A DNA stretch of 64,000 nucleotides from Winogradskyella tangerina (GTDB lineage: Bacteria > Bacteroidota > Bacteroidia > Flavobacteriales > Flavobacteriaceae). The stretch spans positions 62,001 to 126,000 of the forward strand of contig NZ_QERF01000001.1 of assembly GCF_003260205.1 (NCBI RefSeq), read 5' to 3'. The position numbers were made by a program, and so were the translations under genes. A model generated the notes under the pieces. That model was given only the letters and a program-made list of their open reading frames with translations, ran no database searches and was not told the DNA's origin. How positions within the stretch are numbered: the first letter of the stretch is position 1; each line of letters starts with the position of its first letter. Positions 51,679 to 61,344 of this stretch are shown piece after piece.

Positions 51679-53055
51679 ATGCGAAACGATATTGCCTTAT
51701 TTTCAGAATTGTGCGAAACACTTTTTCAAAATGAAAAGGAAGTGCCTGTTGCAGAACCTATACCCACATCAGAATTATATGATAGATTAGACCTTTCTCT
51801 TAATGCCGAAGGTTGCATTGACAACGATTTAAAAGCAACCCTCAAAGCGATTATTAAGAGTACTCCAAAAACAGCTTCACGGTCATTTTTTAATCAGTTG
51901 TTTGGTGGAAGAATCGGAAAAGCAACTCTTGGAGATTTGTTAGCAGTGATGTTCAATAATAGCATGTACACTTATAAAGTCGCCGGTCCTCAAGTTGGCA
52001 TTGAAAAGCAAGTCATTCAAAACATTTGTGCTTTAGCTGGATATCATGAGGAAAGTGATGGCACATTTGCACCTGGTGGTTCTATGAGTAATATGATGGC
52101 AATGATCATGGCAAGAGATGCAAAAAATGAAGATATTAGAGCTGAAGGTCTTACGCCTAAAATGACACTCTATACCTCATCAGCTTCGCATTACTCTATC
52201 TCCAAAAACGCAGCGCTTACCGGTTTAGGCAGAAATCAAGTGAGATTGGTCGATACAAATTCTAAGGGCGAAATGCTAGCCGAACATTTAGATGAACTCA
52301 TCCAAAATGATATAAGTAATGGTTACACACCATTTTTTGTGAATGCCACTGCTGGAACAACGGTTCTTGGCGCTTTTGATGACGTAGAATCCATAAGTAA
52401 GGTATGCAAGAGGTATGGTCTTTGGTTACATGTTGATGGTGCCTATTGCGGCGGGGTTATTTTCAGTAGAAATTATAAACACCTTCTAAGCAATCTGCAA
52501 CTTTCAGATTCCTTTAGTGTAAATGCCCATAAGATGCTTGGCACACCTTTGAGTTGTTCAATAATTGTGACGCAGCACAAAGCTCAGTTGCATCATTCCT
52601 TTTCTAACGAAGCCGATTATCTCTATCAAACCGATGGTGATGATTTCAATTTAGGAAAAACTTCAATGCAATGCGGTCGTCGTAATGATGCCTTAAAAAT
52701 TTGGACTCTTTGGAAATCAGTTGGAACTCTAGGTTTAGAAAAAATCGTAGATAAGCAATTTGAAATGGCTCAGATTGCACGAGATTATATAAAAAACAAC
52801 AAGGATTATACACTCTACAGTTTTGATGATTCTATCTCTGTATGTTTTAATTACAAGGATATTCCGGCGAAGGATTTATGCACAGCTTTGTATGAGCATT
52901 CGAAGCTTATGGTTGGATTTGGATCCTTCAATAATGACGAATTTGTAAGGATGGTGACCATCAATTCAGTTCTAGAAAAAGAAGATGTGTTAGCCTTTTT
53001 TGAAACCCTCGAAACCTTTGTTGCAGAGAAAATGTTAAAAATTTCTGCTACTTAA
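51679..53055 (+). CDS. PLP-dependent group II amino acid decarboxylase family protein
   Basis: About 458 residues. The PLP fold-type I landmarks are GGSMSNMMAM, the aspartate in LHVDGAYCGG and the Schiff-base lysine in VNAHKMLGTP. The family includes glutamate, diaminobutyrate, aspartate and aromatic amino acid decarboxylases; the substrate here is not determinable. The ATG at 51679 is preferred over TTG 51667. A near-match promoter element (TAACTTTC, 51651-51658) lies upstream. Confidence 0.88.
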   Translation: MRNDIALFSELCETLFQNEKEVPVAEPIPTSELYDRLDLSLNAEGCIDNDLKATLKAIIKSTPKTASRSFFNQLFGGRIGKATLGDLLAVMFNNSMYTYKVAGPQVGIEKQVIQNICALAGYHEESDGTFAPGGSMSNMMAMIMARDAKNEDIRAEGLTPKMTLYTSSASHYSISKNAALTGLGRNQVRLVDTNSKGEMLAEHLDELIQNDISNGYTPFFVNATAGTTVLGAFDDVESISKVCKRYGLWLHVDGAYCGGVIFSRNYKHLLSNLQLSDSFSVNAHKMLGTPLSCSIIVTQHKAQLHHSFSNEADYLYQTDGDDFNLGKTSMQCGRRNDALKIWTLWKSVGTLGLEKIVDKQFEMAQIARDYIKNNKDYTLYSFDDSISVCFNYKDIPAKDLCTALYEHSKLMVGFGSFNNDEFVRMVTINSVLEKEDVLAFFETLETFVAEKMLKISAT

Positions 53056-53119
53056 CCTAAAATTAGCGGCTTCAATGAAAATTTATTTTATTTTAGCATA
53101 CGCATTCCGAGAATAATTT

Positions 53120-53506
53120 ATGGTACAACAAGTTACAAGCGGAATTAAGATATCCGTTGAAACCAATTTTGAAGGTACATTTTATAAGAATTATAAAGTG
53201 CATTTTGCCTTTGGTTATAAAGTAACTATTGAGAACCAAAGCAAAGATTCTGTTCAGCTGAATTCTCGTCATTGGAAAATTCTCGATGCGCTGAATAACG
53301 AAGAAATCATTGAAGGTGAAGGTGTTATTGGCAAAAAACCTGTTTTGAAGCCAGGAGAATCTCACACTTACAATTCAGGGTGTTTGCTAACCTCACCTTT
53401 CGGAGCCATGCAAGGGCATTACAATATGGTCAACTTTACCAAGGCGAGTAAATTTAAAGTATATATTCCTTCTTTCAAGCTTAGTGCACCCTTTGCGCTG
53501 AATTAA
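53120..53506 (+). CDS. apaG: ApaG family protein (Co2+/Mg2+ efflux-associated)
   Basis: 128 residues of the single-domain immunoglobulin-like ApaG fold: VHFAFGYKVTIENQSKDSVQL, the LNSRHWKILDALN strand, and the C-terminal PFGAMQGHYNMV. The biochemical role is not well established; the name comes from E. coli genetics. Confidence 0.92.
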   Translation: MVQQVTSGIKISVETNFEGTFYKNYKVHFAFGYKVTIENQSKDSVQLNSRHWKILDALNNEEIIEGEGVIGKKPVLKPGESHTYNSGCLLTSPFGAMQGHYNMVNFTKASKFKVYIPSFKLSAPFALN

Positions 53507-53510
53507 AATT

Positions 53511-54515
53511 CTATTCGAAGTTTTTTAAGTAATCAAATCGGAAGACCTTCGAGTGCTGTTCAATATTTATAAATGAACAATTCGAATAATGTACAAACCG
53601 ATAATCAAAACTCATATCGAAGCGCTCGTCATTCACTTTAAAAACTGCATCACAATCAATATGGCCATAAGGTGAAATTCGCCTAAAACGGTATTCGGTA
53701 CGTTCATTGAGATCGTACAATTCAAACCATGCTCCTGCTGCTATGCCACTTAACCATTGGGCATGCTCTGCTTTTACGTCATTGTGCTTTGGTTCTAATG
53801 TACCTATCAAACTTGGATTATAGGCTTTCAAGGTATCTAAAAAGAGGCGTCTATTTTCTTTACTGACTGTAGAATTGAACTCTGAAATTTCGCCTTTCTC
53901 AGAAACCAAATACACAAAATCTTCGGTATCGGCGATAACCACATTACCAATTGTACTAGGCGTAAACCACTTGGAGCGTTCGAGTGCTCTTTTGATTTTT
54001 GAATCCGTAACCGATGCGATTAGAGTATCTGTAACAAATCGAGCACAATTACATGCTATTTTTATAAAGGCCGCATAGCGAATAAATCCTTGTGCTTGCA
54101 TGGCGTCGATGTGTGTTCGGGCTAATTGATAGTCTACCGCATTACAAACCGAAGCATATAAATTCCCATCACCATGAGTGAGTTTAGGATGCGTAGCTAA
54201 AAATTCTAAGATCTCTTCTAGATTGATGATTGTATCATTTTCAATTTTCGCCTTTAGCGGAAAGTCTAATTCAAAATCAGTCTCTTTGCCTCTAACCCGT
54301 CCATTAGGTTCAGATGTAATGTATCTTCCGAAGTCATGATACTCTAATTCGCCCGTACCTTTATTAATTAAAACTAAGGCCGCATGGCCAGCTCTAACAT
54401 GCTTTTTGCTTCCAATAAAAGCATATCTTAAAAACTTCGAATACCATTCATCGGCATGCGAAACTATAGTTTCAGGATAAGCTAAGGTTAGAATAAAGGC
54501 GTCATTCTTAGGCAT
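53511..54515 (-). CDS. Conserved protein of unknown function, possibly DUF6695
   Basis: About 334 residues from the ATG at 54515; the frame can be extended to a TTG at 54536. It contains HVRAGHAALVLINKGTGELEYHDFGRY, SVCNAVDYQLAR and IACNCARFVTDTL, which suggests a papain-like or NlpC/P60-like fold with His and Cys positions, but I cannot confirm catalysis. It probably belongs to DUF6695, from recollection only. It has no signal peptide. Confidence 0.65.
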   Translation of the reverse strand: MPKNDAFILTLAYPETIVSHADEWYSKFLRYAFIGSKKHVRAGHAALVLINKGTGELEYHDFGRYITSEPNGRVRGKETDFELDFPLKAKIENDTIINLEEILEFLATHPKLTHGDGNLYASVCNAVDYQLARTHIDAMQAQGFIRYAAFIKIACNCARFVTDTLIASVTDSKIKRALERSKWFTPSTIGNVVIADTEDFVYLVSEKGEISEFNSTVSKENRRLFLDTLKAYNPSLIGTLEPKHNDVKAEHAQWLSGIAAGAWFELYDLNERTEYRFRRISPYGHIDCDAVFKVNDERFDMSFDYRFVHYSNCSFINIEQHSKVFRFDYLKNFE

Positions 54516-54615
54516 TGTGGTACTGGATAATTTCAAGTGGCAACTTACAAAAAAATATTGGTGATAGTTTCACACAACTATAACGTTTGAAGGCTTCAAT
54601 ATTTCATAAATATTG

Positions 54616-54623
54616 TACCTTTG
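54616..54623 (+). promoter_or_regulatory. -7 promoter element TACCTTTG before pruA
   Basis: An exact TAnnTTTG match lying inside the longest open frame, which supports the later ATG at 54659 as the true start. Confidence 0.72.
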
Positions 54624-54658
54624 CACTTCAAAATTCAAACCAAAAAAATAATCAAATT

Positions 54659-56284
54659 ATGGGAAAAGGATTCTTTAATGTGCCAATCGCTGTTAACGAG
54701 CCGGTAAAGTCTTATGCACCCGGAACACCTGAGCGTGACGAGGTATTAGAAGCCTACAAATCGATGTTCAATAGCAAAGTTGAAGTGCCTTTATATATCA
54801 ATGGTAAAGATGTTAAAACGGGTAATACCAGAACCATGTCTCCACCACATGATCATCAGCACATTGTTGGTGAATATCATTTGGCTGAACAGTCGCATGT
54901 TGAAGAAGCCATTGCCACTGCACTCGAAGCTCGTAAAACATGGTCTCAATTACCTTGGGAGCATCGTGCAGGTATTTTCCTTAAAGCTGCTGAATTGATC
55001 GCCGGTCCTTATCGTGCAAAGATTAATGCAGCTACCATGATTGCGCAGTCTAAAACCATTCATCAGGCTGAAATTGATGCAGCTTGTGAGTTTATAGATT
55101 TCTTGCGTTTTAATGTGCAGTTTATGACGGACATTTACATGGAGCAACCAGAAAGTACAAGCGACGCCTGGAACCGTGTAGAATATAGACCGCTAGAAGG
55201 ATTCACTTATGCTGTAACGCCTTTCAACTTTACGGCTATTTCTGGAAACCTTCCGGCGTGTATGGCCTTAATGGGTAATGTAGTTGTTTGGAAACCAAGT
55301 GACAGTCAGATCTATTCGGCCAAAGTGATCATGGATGTATTTAAAGAAGCTGGCGTTCCTGATGGCGTGATCAATGTGGTTTTTGGTGATCCTGTGATGA
55401 TCACGAATACGGTATTGGCTAGTCCTGATTTTTCAGGATTACATTTTACAGGTTCAACCTTTATATTTAAAGAACTCTGGAAGCAAATCGGAACCAACAT
55501 CCATAACTATAAAACATATCCAAGAATTGTTGGTGAAACTGGTGGTAAGGATTTCATTATTGCACATAAATCAGCAAATGCAAAGCAAGTAGCAACAGCT
55601 ATTTCTCGTGGTGCATTTGAGTTTCAAGGACAAAAGTGTAGTGCCGCTTCAAGAGCTTACATACCAAAAGGCATCTGGTCTGAGGTGAAGCAATTTGTAT
55701 TGGATGATATTGCCTCGTTTAAAATGGGTTCACCAGAAGACATGAGTAATTTCATTACAGCTGTTATTCATGAAGGTTCATTCGATAAATTAGCAAGCTA
55801 CATCGATGCGGCTAAGGCTGATGCTGATGCTGAGATCATTGCTGGTGGCGGTTACGACAAATCAAAAGGTTACTTTATTGAACCAACGGTCATAGTTACT
55901 TCTAATCCGAAGTACACGACCATGTGCACTGAGCTATTTGGTCCTGTGATCACGATATATATCTATGAAGACGAGGCGTATTCTGAAACCTTAAAATTAG
56001 TAGATGAAACTAGTGAATACGCTTTAACTGGCGCTGTTATTGCAACGGAGCGATATGCCATTGATGAAGCGACCAAAGCATTACAAAATTCAGCTGGAAA
56101 CTTCTACATTAATGATAAGCCAACTGGTGCTGTTGTTGGACAACAACCATTTGGTGGTGCCAGAGCATCTGGAACAAACGACAAAGCAGGTAGCGCCCAA
56201 AACTTATTGCGTTGGGTATCGCCACGACTTATTAAAGAAACGTTTGTAACACCTACGGATTACAGATATCCGTTTTTGGGTTAG
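54659..56284 (+). CDS. pruA: L-glutamate gamma-semialdehyde (1-pyrroline-5-carboxylate) dehydrogenase
   Basis: The second step of proline degradation: NAD-dependent oxidation of glutamate semialdehyde to glutamate. The 541-residue aldehyde dehydrogenase has FTGSTF, the catalytic glutamate in VGETGGKDF and the cysteine in FQGQKCSAASR. The ~540-residue monofunctional type resembles the eukaryotic enzyme and lacks a fused proline dehydrogenase. No proline dehydrogenase gene is nearby. Confidence 0.94.
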   Translation: MGKGFFNVPIAVNEPVKSYAPGTPERDEVLEAYKSMFNSKVEVPLYINGKDVKTGNTRTMSPPHDHQHIVGEYHLAEQSHVEEAIATALEARKTWSQLPWEHRAGIFLKAAELIAGPYRAKINAATMIAQSKTIHQAEIDAACEFIDFLRFNVQFMTDIYMEQPESTSDAWNRVEYRPLEGFTYAVTPFNFTAISGNLPACMALMGNVVVWKPSDSQIYSAKVIMDVFKEAGVPDGVINVVFGDPVMITNTVLASPDFSGLHFTGSTFIFKELWKQIGTNIHNYKTYPRIVGETGGKDFIIAHKSANAKQVATAISRGAFEFQGQKCSAASRAYIPKGIWSEVKQFVLDDIASFKMGSPEDMSNFITAVIHEGSFDKLASYIDAAKADADAEIIAGGGYDKSKGYFIEPTVIVTSNPKYTTMCTELFGPVITIYIYEDEAYSETLKLVDETSEYALTGAVIATERYAIDEATKALQNSAGNFYINDKPTGAVVGQQPFGGARASGTNDKAGSAQNLLRWVSPRLIKETFVTPTDYRYPFLG

Positions 56285-56305
56285 AATCATAATAAACTGA
56301 AATAC

Positions 56306-56343
56306 AAATCCTTAGAAGTCATTTACTTTTAAGGATTTTTTTT
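56306..56343 (+). terminator. Rho-independent terminator after pruA
   Basis: The stem AAATCCTTA (56306-56314) pairs with TAAGGATTT (56330-56338) and a T-run follows. The stem is AT-rich, so efficiency may be modest. Confidence 0.75.
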
Positions 56344-56428
56344 GCTTTTTATAGAAATAGCACGAAAAAAATTCGATTACCTTCTTAATCTTCGTATCTT
56401 TTTAGTCTATTAACGAAAATTGGATCAT

Positions 56429-58135
56429 ATGAAAAAATTCTACGCTTTAATCTTATTGATTTTACCATCGCTTTTAATTGCGCAAACTGCTTTTACCTCT
56501 GGAATAACGCCAGATTTATCGGCTTATGGTGAAACTACGAACTATCCAGGTGAAGGAGAGTACCAAATGTTTTTGAGTGCTGACAATATCCTCGACAAAC
56601 CAATCATTTTTGTTGATGGATTTGATCCTGGAGACACTAGAGATATAGCAAGTCTTTATGCTTCACTGAGCTTTACTGGGACCTCAGGAACCCAAAATCT
56701 TGCTGATTTAGTGAGAGCACAAGGGTTTGATGTGATCATCCTCAACTTTCCTGTATACGAACGTGCGGCCGACATGGCCACTATCGATGGTGGTGCAGAT
56801 TTTATAGAGCGCAATGCCATGTTATTAGTTGAGTTATTAGACATTGTCAATACAATGAAAGCAACAAATAGCCCAGAGCAAAATGTAATTATTGGTCCAA
56901 GTATGGGTGGACTTATTTCAAGATATGCACTTAATTATATGGAATCTAATATGATCGATCCAGATACGCGATTATACATTTCATTCGATTCGCCACATCT
57001 TGGAGCGAATGTCCCGATTGGACTTCAACATCAATTGAACTATTTGGCCTTCAATGACACCAATCCGGTGCCAGAAGTTCAACCTTTAATTGACAGCTTT
57101 TTAAATTCACCAGCAGCAAGACAGCTATTGATCGATCATTTTGAACCACATTTACTAGGAGGTAGTATGGTTGATTTCGATCCGTCGCTTACCCTGCCAA
57201 TGCCACATCCGTTCAGAACTACATTTGAAACCAATATCAATTCATTTACGCCAGATGGTTTCCCTCAGAATGTTAGAAATGTTGCTATTATTAATGGTAG
57301 CGGTATAGGCAGTCCTTATTTTGCGGCTGACGGAGTTACACCGATCACCAACGGATTCACGGTTGTAGATGTTACACTTCCGGTTGAAGTTGATACCCCA
57401 TTTGGTCCATTAACCATCGACATTGAAATTGACATCAACTTTACACCAGCTGCCGGAACACCTGTTCAGGTAAGTCGTTTCTTTGCGCCAATTCCTGTTT
57501 TCCCAGATGTTGAATCTATCGCGAACTCAGGAACTGTGAATTTCGACGGTGTAGATGCTGCACCAGGTGGATTGTTTGATCTTTCAGGTCTAACTGGCGA
57601 CCTCAGTGGCGGTGGCGGAATTGCTGAAGATTTCTTGAATGCACTTCAAATAGATAAATTTAACTTTATACCGTCCGTAAGTGCACTAGCTTTAGAAATT
57701 ACCCCCGAAGCTTCAGGAGATAGTGTCGACTGGTTTCATACAATTGCGCTTTCTGGGCGTGCTACAACTAACAACACACCTTTCGATAATACCTTTTTAC
57801 CAGACGATAATGAAGGCCATGTGGAGTTAACAGAAGCTAATGTGAATTTTGCCTTAACTGAAATTTTAAACCCACCTTTAAGTACTTCAGATGAAAATAC
57901 TATAGCTTTTCAACTTGAAAAAAATCCAATCAGCAAAGAACTTGTATTACTTTCAAGTACAGAAACAAATGCCAACATAAATATTGTTGATCTAACGGGT
58001 AAAACGGTATTTAATACTGAAGTATCTTTAGAGAGTAGAACAACGATTCCCGTGAATTTAGCATCAGGATTCTATATTTTGAACATTACTACGGATAACA
58101 ATTCCGCATTCACAACTAAATTTCTAGCTAACTAA
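56429..58135 (+). CDS. Secreted alpha/beta hydrolase with T9SS sorting domain
   Basis: About 568 residues: a signal peptide (ending LLIAQ), a hydrolase domain (about 40-400) with the nucleophile elbow GPSMGGL and FDSPHLGANVP, and a C-terminal type A sorting tail of ~75 residues (NINIVDLTGKTVFN, VNLASGFYILNI, KFLAN) that directs secretion through the type IX system. Catalytic Asp and His were not located with confidence. It may act on lipids or other esters at the cell surface; substrate unknown. The ATG at 56429 is chosen over TTG 56420. Confidence 0.87.
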   Translation: MKKFYALILLILPSLLIAQTAFTSGITPDLSAYGETTNYPGEGEYQMFLSADNILDKPIIFVDGFDPGDTRDIASLYASLSFTGTSGTQNLADLVRAQGFDVIILNFPVYERAADMATIDGGADFIERNAMLLVELLDIVNTMKATNSPEQNVIIGPSMGGLISRYALNYMESNMIDPDTRLYISFDSPHLGANVPIGLQHQLNYLAFNDTNPVPEVQPLIDSFLNSPAARQLLIDHFEPHLLGGSMVDFDPSLTLPMPHPFRTTFETNINSFTPDGFPQNVRNVAIINGSGIGSPYFAADGVTPITNGFTVVDVTLPVEVDTPFGPLTIDIEIDINFTPAAGTPVQVSRFFAPIPVFPDVESIANSGTVNFDGVDAAPGGLFDLSGLTGDLSGGGGIAEDFLNALQIDKFNFIPSVSALALEITPEASGDSVDWFHTIALSGRATTNNTPFDNTFLPDDNEGHVELTEANVNFALTEILNPPLSTSDENTIAFQLEKNPISKELVLLSSTETNANINIVDLTGKTVFNTEVSLESRTTIPVNLASGFYILNITTDNNSAFTTKFLAN

Positions 58136-58155
58136 AAGTTGCTGATAAAGATGAG

Positions 58156-58183
58156 AAAAGCACTTCGGAAGAGGTGCTTTTTT
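58156..58183. terminator. Bidirectional terminator between the hydrolase gene and rsmG
   Basis: The hairpin GCACTTC/GAGGTGC (with a G-T wobble) is flanked by A and T runs and overlaps the rsmG stop codon. Confidence 0.85.
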
Positions 58184-58808
58184 ATTTGTATTTCATTGGA
58201 AGGTAAATGACTTTTTTGGTATCGAAAAAGTCTTCTTCAAAATAATCTGAAAGTAAATACGCTTTAACCGTCGTATACTGTTGAAGTTCTTCGGTTAAAT
58301 CTCCACCTTTTAAATAAAGAATGCCATTTTTTAGGGCATTTTTTTGTTTTCTGGAAACCTTGCCTTTCACCCATTTGGTAAATTCAGGCATTGCAGTTAC
58401 AGCTCTACTCACAATAAAATCGTAGGTTTCATCAATAGCTTCTACTCTACTATGAGTGGTTCTTACGTTTGTAAGTCCGATCGACTCAGCCACGGCATTG
58501 ATGACCTTCAATTTTTTGTTGATGCTATCAACCAAATGAAATTGGCAGTTCGGAAATAAAATAGCTAGCGGAATTCCGGGGAAACCACCACCCGTTCCCA
58601 CGTCTAAAATTGAAGAATCGTCGGCAAATTGAATCACCTTTGCAATACCCAATGAGTGCAAAACATGCCTCAGGTATAATTCATCAATATCCTTACGAGA
58701 TACTACGTTGATCTTTGCATTCCAGTCTTTATACAAAGGCTCAAGAGCTTCAAACTGACTGATCTGAGTCTCTGTGAGGTCTGGGAAATATTTCAGAATT
58801 AAATCCAT
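58182..58808 (-). CDS. rsmG: 16S rRNA (guanine527-N7)-methyltransferase RsmG
   Basis: Methylates G527 of 16S rRNA. About 208 residues with the SAM-binding ILDVGTGGGFPGIPLAI motif, FHLVDSINKKLKV and the RAV motif in VSRAVTAMPEF. The ATG at 58808 (DLILKYFPDLTETQ) is preferred, because the upstream TTG at 58826 lies inside the promoter element at 58824-58831. Confidence 0.95.
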   Translation of the reverse strand: MDLILKYFPDLTETQISQFEALEPLYKDWNAKINVVSRKDIDELYLRHVLHSLGIAKVIQFADDSSILDVGTGGGFPGIPLAILFPNCQFHLVDSINKKLKVINAVAESIGLTNVRTTHSRVEAIDETYDFIVSRAVTAMPEFTKWVKGKVSRKQKNALKNGILYLKGGDLTEELQQYTTVKAYLLSDYFEEDFFDTKKVIYLPMKYK

Positions 58809-58823
58809 CAAATTAGCTTTTTG

Positions 58824-58831
58824 CAAAAGTA
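58824..58831 (-). promoter_or_regulatory. -7 promoter element TACTTTTG (minus strand) before rsmG
   Basis: The plus strand reads CAAAAGTA. It ends 15 bases before the chosen ATG and rules out the longer TTG start. Confidence 0.68.
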
Positions 58832-58890
58832 CATTTTTTTCATAGGTATAAATTAACGTTAATCACTTAATGCTACATTTTAATTATTAC

Positions 58891-58898
58891 TATCTTTG
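58891..58898 (+). promoter_or_regulatory. -7 promoter element TATCTTTG before desaturase
   Basis: An exact TAnnTTTG match, about 52 bases before the desaturase ATG. Confidence 0.68.
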
Positions 58899-58950
58899 AC
58901 AAACTAATCTGAATTAAATCTCCTAATATTAAAGCTTAAAATTAGATTAC

Positions 58951-60051
58951 ATGGCACAACAAACCCTATCCTTTTCAAGAGCCGATTCAGCCAAATTTTT
59001 TAGGACATTAAACAAACGCGTAAACAACTACTTTAGAGAAAACAATATTAAGCGCACAGGAAACTGGCAACTGTGGGTAAAAACAATTGTGATGTTTGGT
59101 ATTTTCCTAACACCATACTTCTTATTATTAACTTTAGATATGCCAACTTGGGCTCAAATATTACTTACAGTAGTAATGGGCGTTGGAATGGCAGGCGTTG
59201 GGATGAACGTAATGCACGATGGAAATCACGGTTCATTTTCAAACAAAGAATGGGTTAACCGCATTATGGGAAGTAGCATTTATATACTTGCCGGAAATGT
59301 ATACAACTGGAAAGTACAGCATAATGTGTTACATCATACCTATACAAACATACATGGGCACGATGAAGATCTAGAAGCAGGACGAATTTTGCGCTTTTCT
59401 AAACATTCAAAATGGCGTAAACATCACAGATTTCAGCACTATTATTCTATTTTCTTATATGGATTATTAACGATTAACTGGGCAATTACGACAGATTTCT
59501 TGCAGATGAAACGCTATATGAAGCGTAAATTATCTTATGGCAAATTCCCTAATCCAATAGTGAATTGGAGTAAGTTGGTCATCTCAAAATTAGTGTACTT
59601 ATCGATGTGGATCATACTACCAATCCTTTTAACAGACTTAGCTTGGTATGAAGTTCTAATCGGGTTTTTAATTATGCATTATGTGGCTGGTTTAATTCTG
59701 AGCGTCGTATTTCAGTTAGCACATGTTATGGACGAAGCAGAAATGCATTTACCAGAAAAAGACGGAACCATGAAAAACACCTGGGCCATTCACCAGTTAA
59801 AAACAACTGTAAATTTTGGTGCAAAGAATTGGTTAGTTAATTGGTATACTGGTGGTTTAAATCATCAGGTTGAACATCATATTTTTCCACATATTAGTCA
59901 TATTCATTACGGCAAAATTGCTAAAATTGTAAAAGAAACAGCTAAGGAATTTAATTTGCCTTATAAAGAATATAAAACTACAAGAAAAGCAATAGCTGCG
60001 CATTTCAGATTTTTAAGAGAAATGGGTATGCGACCAGCAATGCAAGCATAA
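58951..60051 (+). CDS. Membrane fatty acid desaturase
   Basis: A 366-residue di-iron desaturase with the three histidine boxes HDGNH (89-93), HNVLHH (124-129) and HQVEHH (near 305), and four hydrophobic helices in two pairs. The HQVEHH box is the type seen in front-end/acyl-lipid or acyl-CoA desaturases. It introduces a double bond into acyl chains, probably for membrane fluidity in the cold. No fused cytochrome b5 domain is seen. The aminotransferase gene follows after 15 bases. Confidence 0.92.
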   Translation: MAQQTLSFSRADSAKFFRTLNKRVNNYFRENNIKRTGNWQLWVKTIVMFGIFLTPYFLLLTLDMPTWAQILLTVVMGVGMAGVGMNVMHDGNHGSFSNKEWVNRIMGSSIYILAGNVYNWKVQHNVLHHTYTNIHGHDEDLEAGRILRFSKHSKWRKHHRFQHYYSIFLYGLLTINWAITTDFLQMKRYMKRKLSYGKFPNPIVNWSKLVISKLVYLSMWIILPILLTDLAWYEVLIGFLIMHYVAGLILSVVFQLAHVMDEAEMHLPEKDGTMKNTWAIHQLKTTVNFGAKNWLVNWYTGGLNHQVEHHIFPHISHIHYGKIAKIVKETAKEFNLPYKEYKTTRKAIAAHFRFLREMGMRPAMQA

Positions 60052-60066
60052 TACTATTACTAAATC

Positions 60067-61251
60067 ATGAACCAACTTTCAGATAGAATTAATAATCTAT
60101 CGACATCAGCCACTCTTGCTATGGCTGCAAAAGCCAGAGAACTAAGAGCAGAAGGAAAAGACATTATTGGATTAAGCTTGGGCGAGCCCGATTTTAATAC
60201 GCCCGACTTCGTGAAAGACGCAGCTATCCAGGCAGTCAATGATAACTACAATAGTTATACACCAGTTGACGGTTATGGCGAACTCAAGGACGCCATTATC
60301 ACAAAGTTTAAGCGCGATAATAATTTAGATTATACACGTACTCAAATTGTTGTATCTACTGGCGCCAAGCAAGCCCTATTCAATATTGCCTCAGTGATGT
60401 TGAATCCTGGAGACGAAGTTATTTTACCTTGTCCGTATTGGGTAAGCTATAGTGATATTGTTAAGCTTCAAGAAGGCGTTCCTGTTGAAGTAAAGACAGA
60501 TATTAAGAACGACTTCAAAATGACAGCCGACCAGTTAAGAGCTGCCATTACACCAAAAACCAAAATGATCTGGTATAGTTCTCCTTGTAATCCAAGTGGT
60601 TCGGTTTATAGTAAAGCTGAATTAAGAGCGCTTGCCGATGTTTTACAAGACCACCCGAATATTTATGTGGTGTCAGATGAGATCTACGAGCATATCAATT
60701 TTATTGGTGGGCATTACAGCATGGCTAATTTTGAAGACATGTACAACAGAACCATCACAGTGAATGGTGTCTCTAAGGCTTTTGCTATGACGGGTTGGCG
60801 AATTGGTTATATCGGTGCGCCTGAAACCATCGCTAGAGCCTGTAATAAAATTCAGGGGCAAGTTACTAGCGGTGCTAATTGTATTGCACAGCGCGCTGTG
60901 ATTTCTGCTTTAGAAGCTGATCCTTCTCGCATTCAATACATGGTTGATGAATTTAAAGAACGCCGTAAACTTATACTTGGTTTACTCGATGACATTGACG
61001 GTTTCATAACTAATGAGCCGGAAGGTGCTTTTTATGTATTCCCGAATGTATCGGCTTACTTCGGAAAAACGATCAAAGGTAAAACCATAAATAATGCTTC
61101 GGATATGGCCATGTTCTTATTAGAGGCAGCCAATGTAGCAACCGTTACCGGTGAAGCTTTTGGTAACCCTAACTGTATAAGAATTTCTTATGCAGCTTCT
61201 CAGGAACAGATTATAGAAGCTATTAGAAGGATAAAAACTGCTTTGGGGTAA
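60067..61251 (+). CDS. Aspartate aminotransferase-like PLP aminotransferase
   Basis: A 394-residue class I aminotransferase with STGAKQALFN, SSPCNPSGSVY, VVSDEIYEHI, the Schiff-base lysine in NGVSKAFAMTGWRIGY and the carboxylate-binding arginine in NCIRISYA. Ib-type aspartate aminotransferase is the best reading. It is spaced 15 bases from the desaturase gene. Confidence 0.9.
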   Translation: MNQLSDRINNLSTSATLAMAAKARELRAEGKDIIGLSLGEPDFNTPDFVKDAAIQAVNDNYNSYTPVDGYGELKDAIITKFKRDNNLDYTRTQIVVSTGAKQALFNIASVMLNPGDEVILPCPYWVSYSDIVKLQEGVPVEVKTDIKNDFKMTADQLRAAITPKTKMIWYSSPCNPSGSVYSKAELRALADVLQDHPNIYVVSDEIYEHINFIGGHYSMANFEDMYNRTITVNGVSKAFAMTGWRIGYIGAPETIARACNKIQGQVTSGANCIAQRAVISALEADPSRIQYMVDEFKERRKLILGLLDDIDGFITNEPEGAFYVFPNVSAYFGKTIKGKTINNASDMAMFLLEAANVATVTGEAFGNPNCIRISYAASQEQIIEAIRRIKTALG

Positions 61252-61262
61252 AGTTTAATTAA

Positions 61263-61303
61263 AAAAAAAGCTACAACATCCATCCTATGTTATAGCTTTT
61301 CAT
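61263..61303 (+). terminator. Terminator-like hairpin after aminotransferase gene
   Basis: The arms AAAAGCTA.AACAT and ATGTT.TAGCTTTT (61266-61300) pair with one mismatch around a seven-base loop. The T-run is short. Confidence 0.65.
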
Positions 61304-61344
61304 CACGATGCCAAAAGCATCCAAACCAAATTATATGTTTTATC

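Noticed and set aside
53511..54515. Possible papain/NlpC-type peptidase in the unknown protein
   Set aside because: His and Cys residues are present in suggestive segments, but their order and spacing do not establish a catalytic pair, so no enzyme call was made.
54587..54658. 24-residue extension of PruA
   Set aside because: It spans the TACCTTTG promoter element and does not resemble the family N-terminus, which begins at the ATG at 54659.
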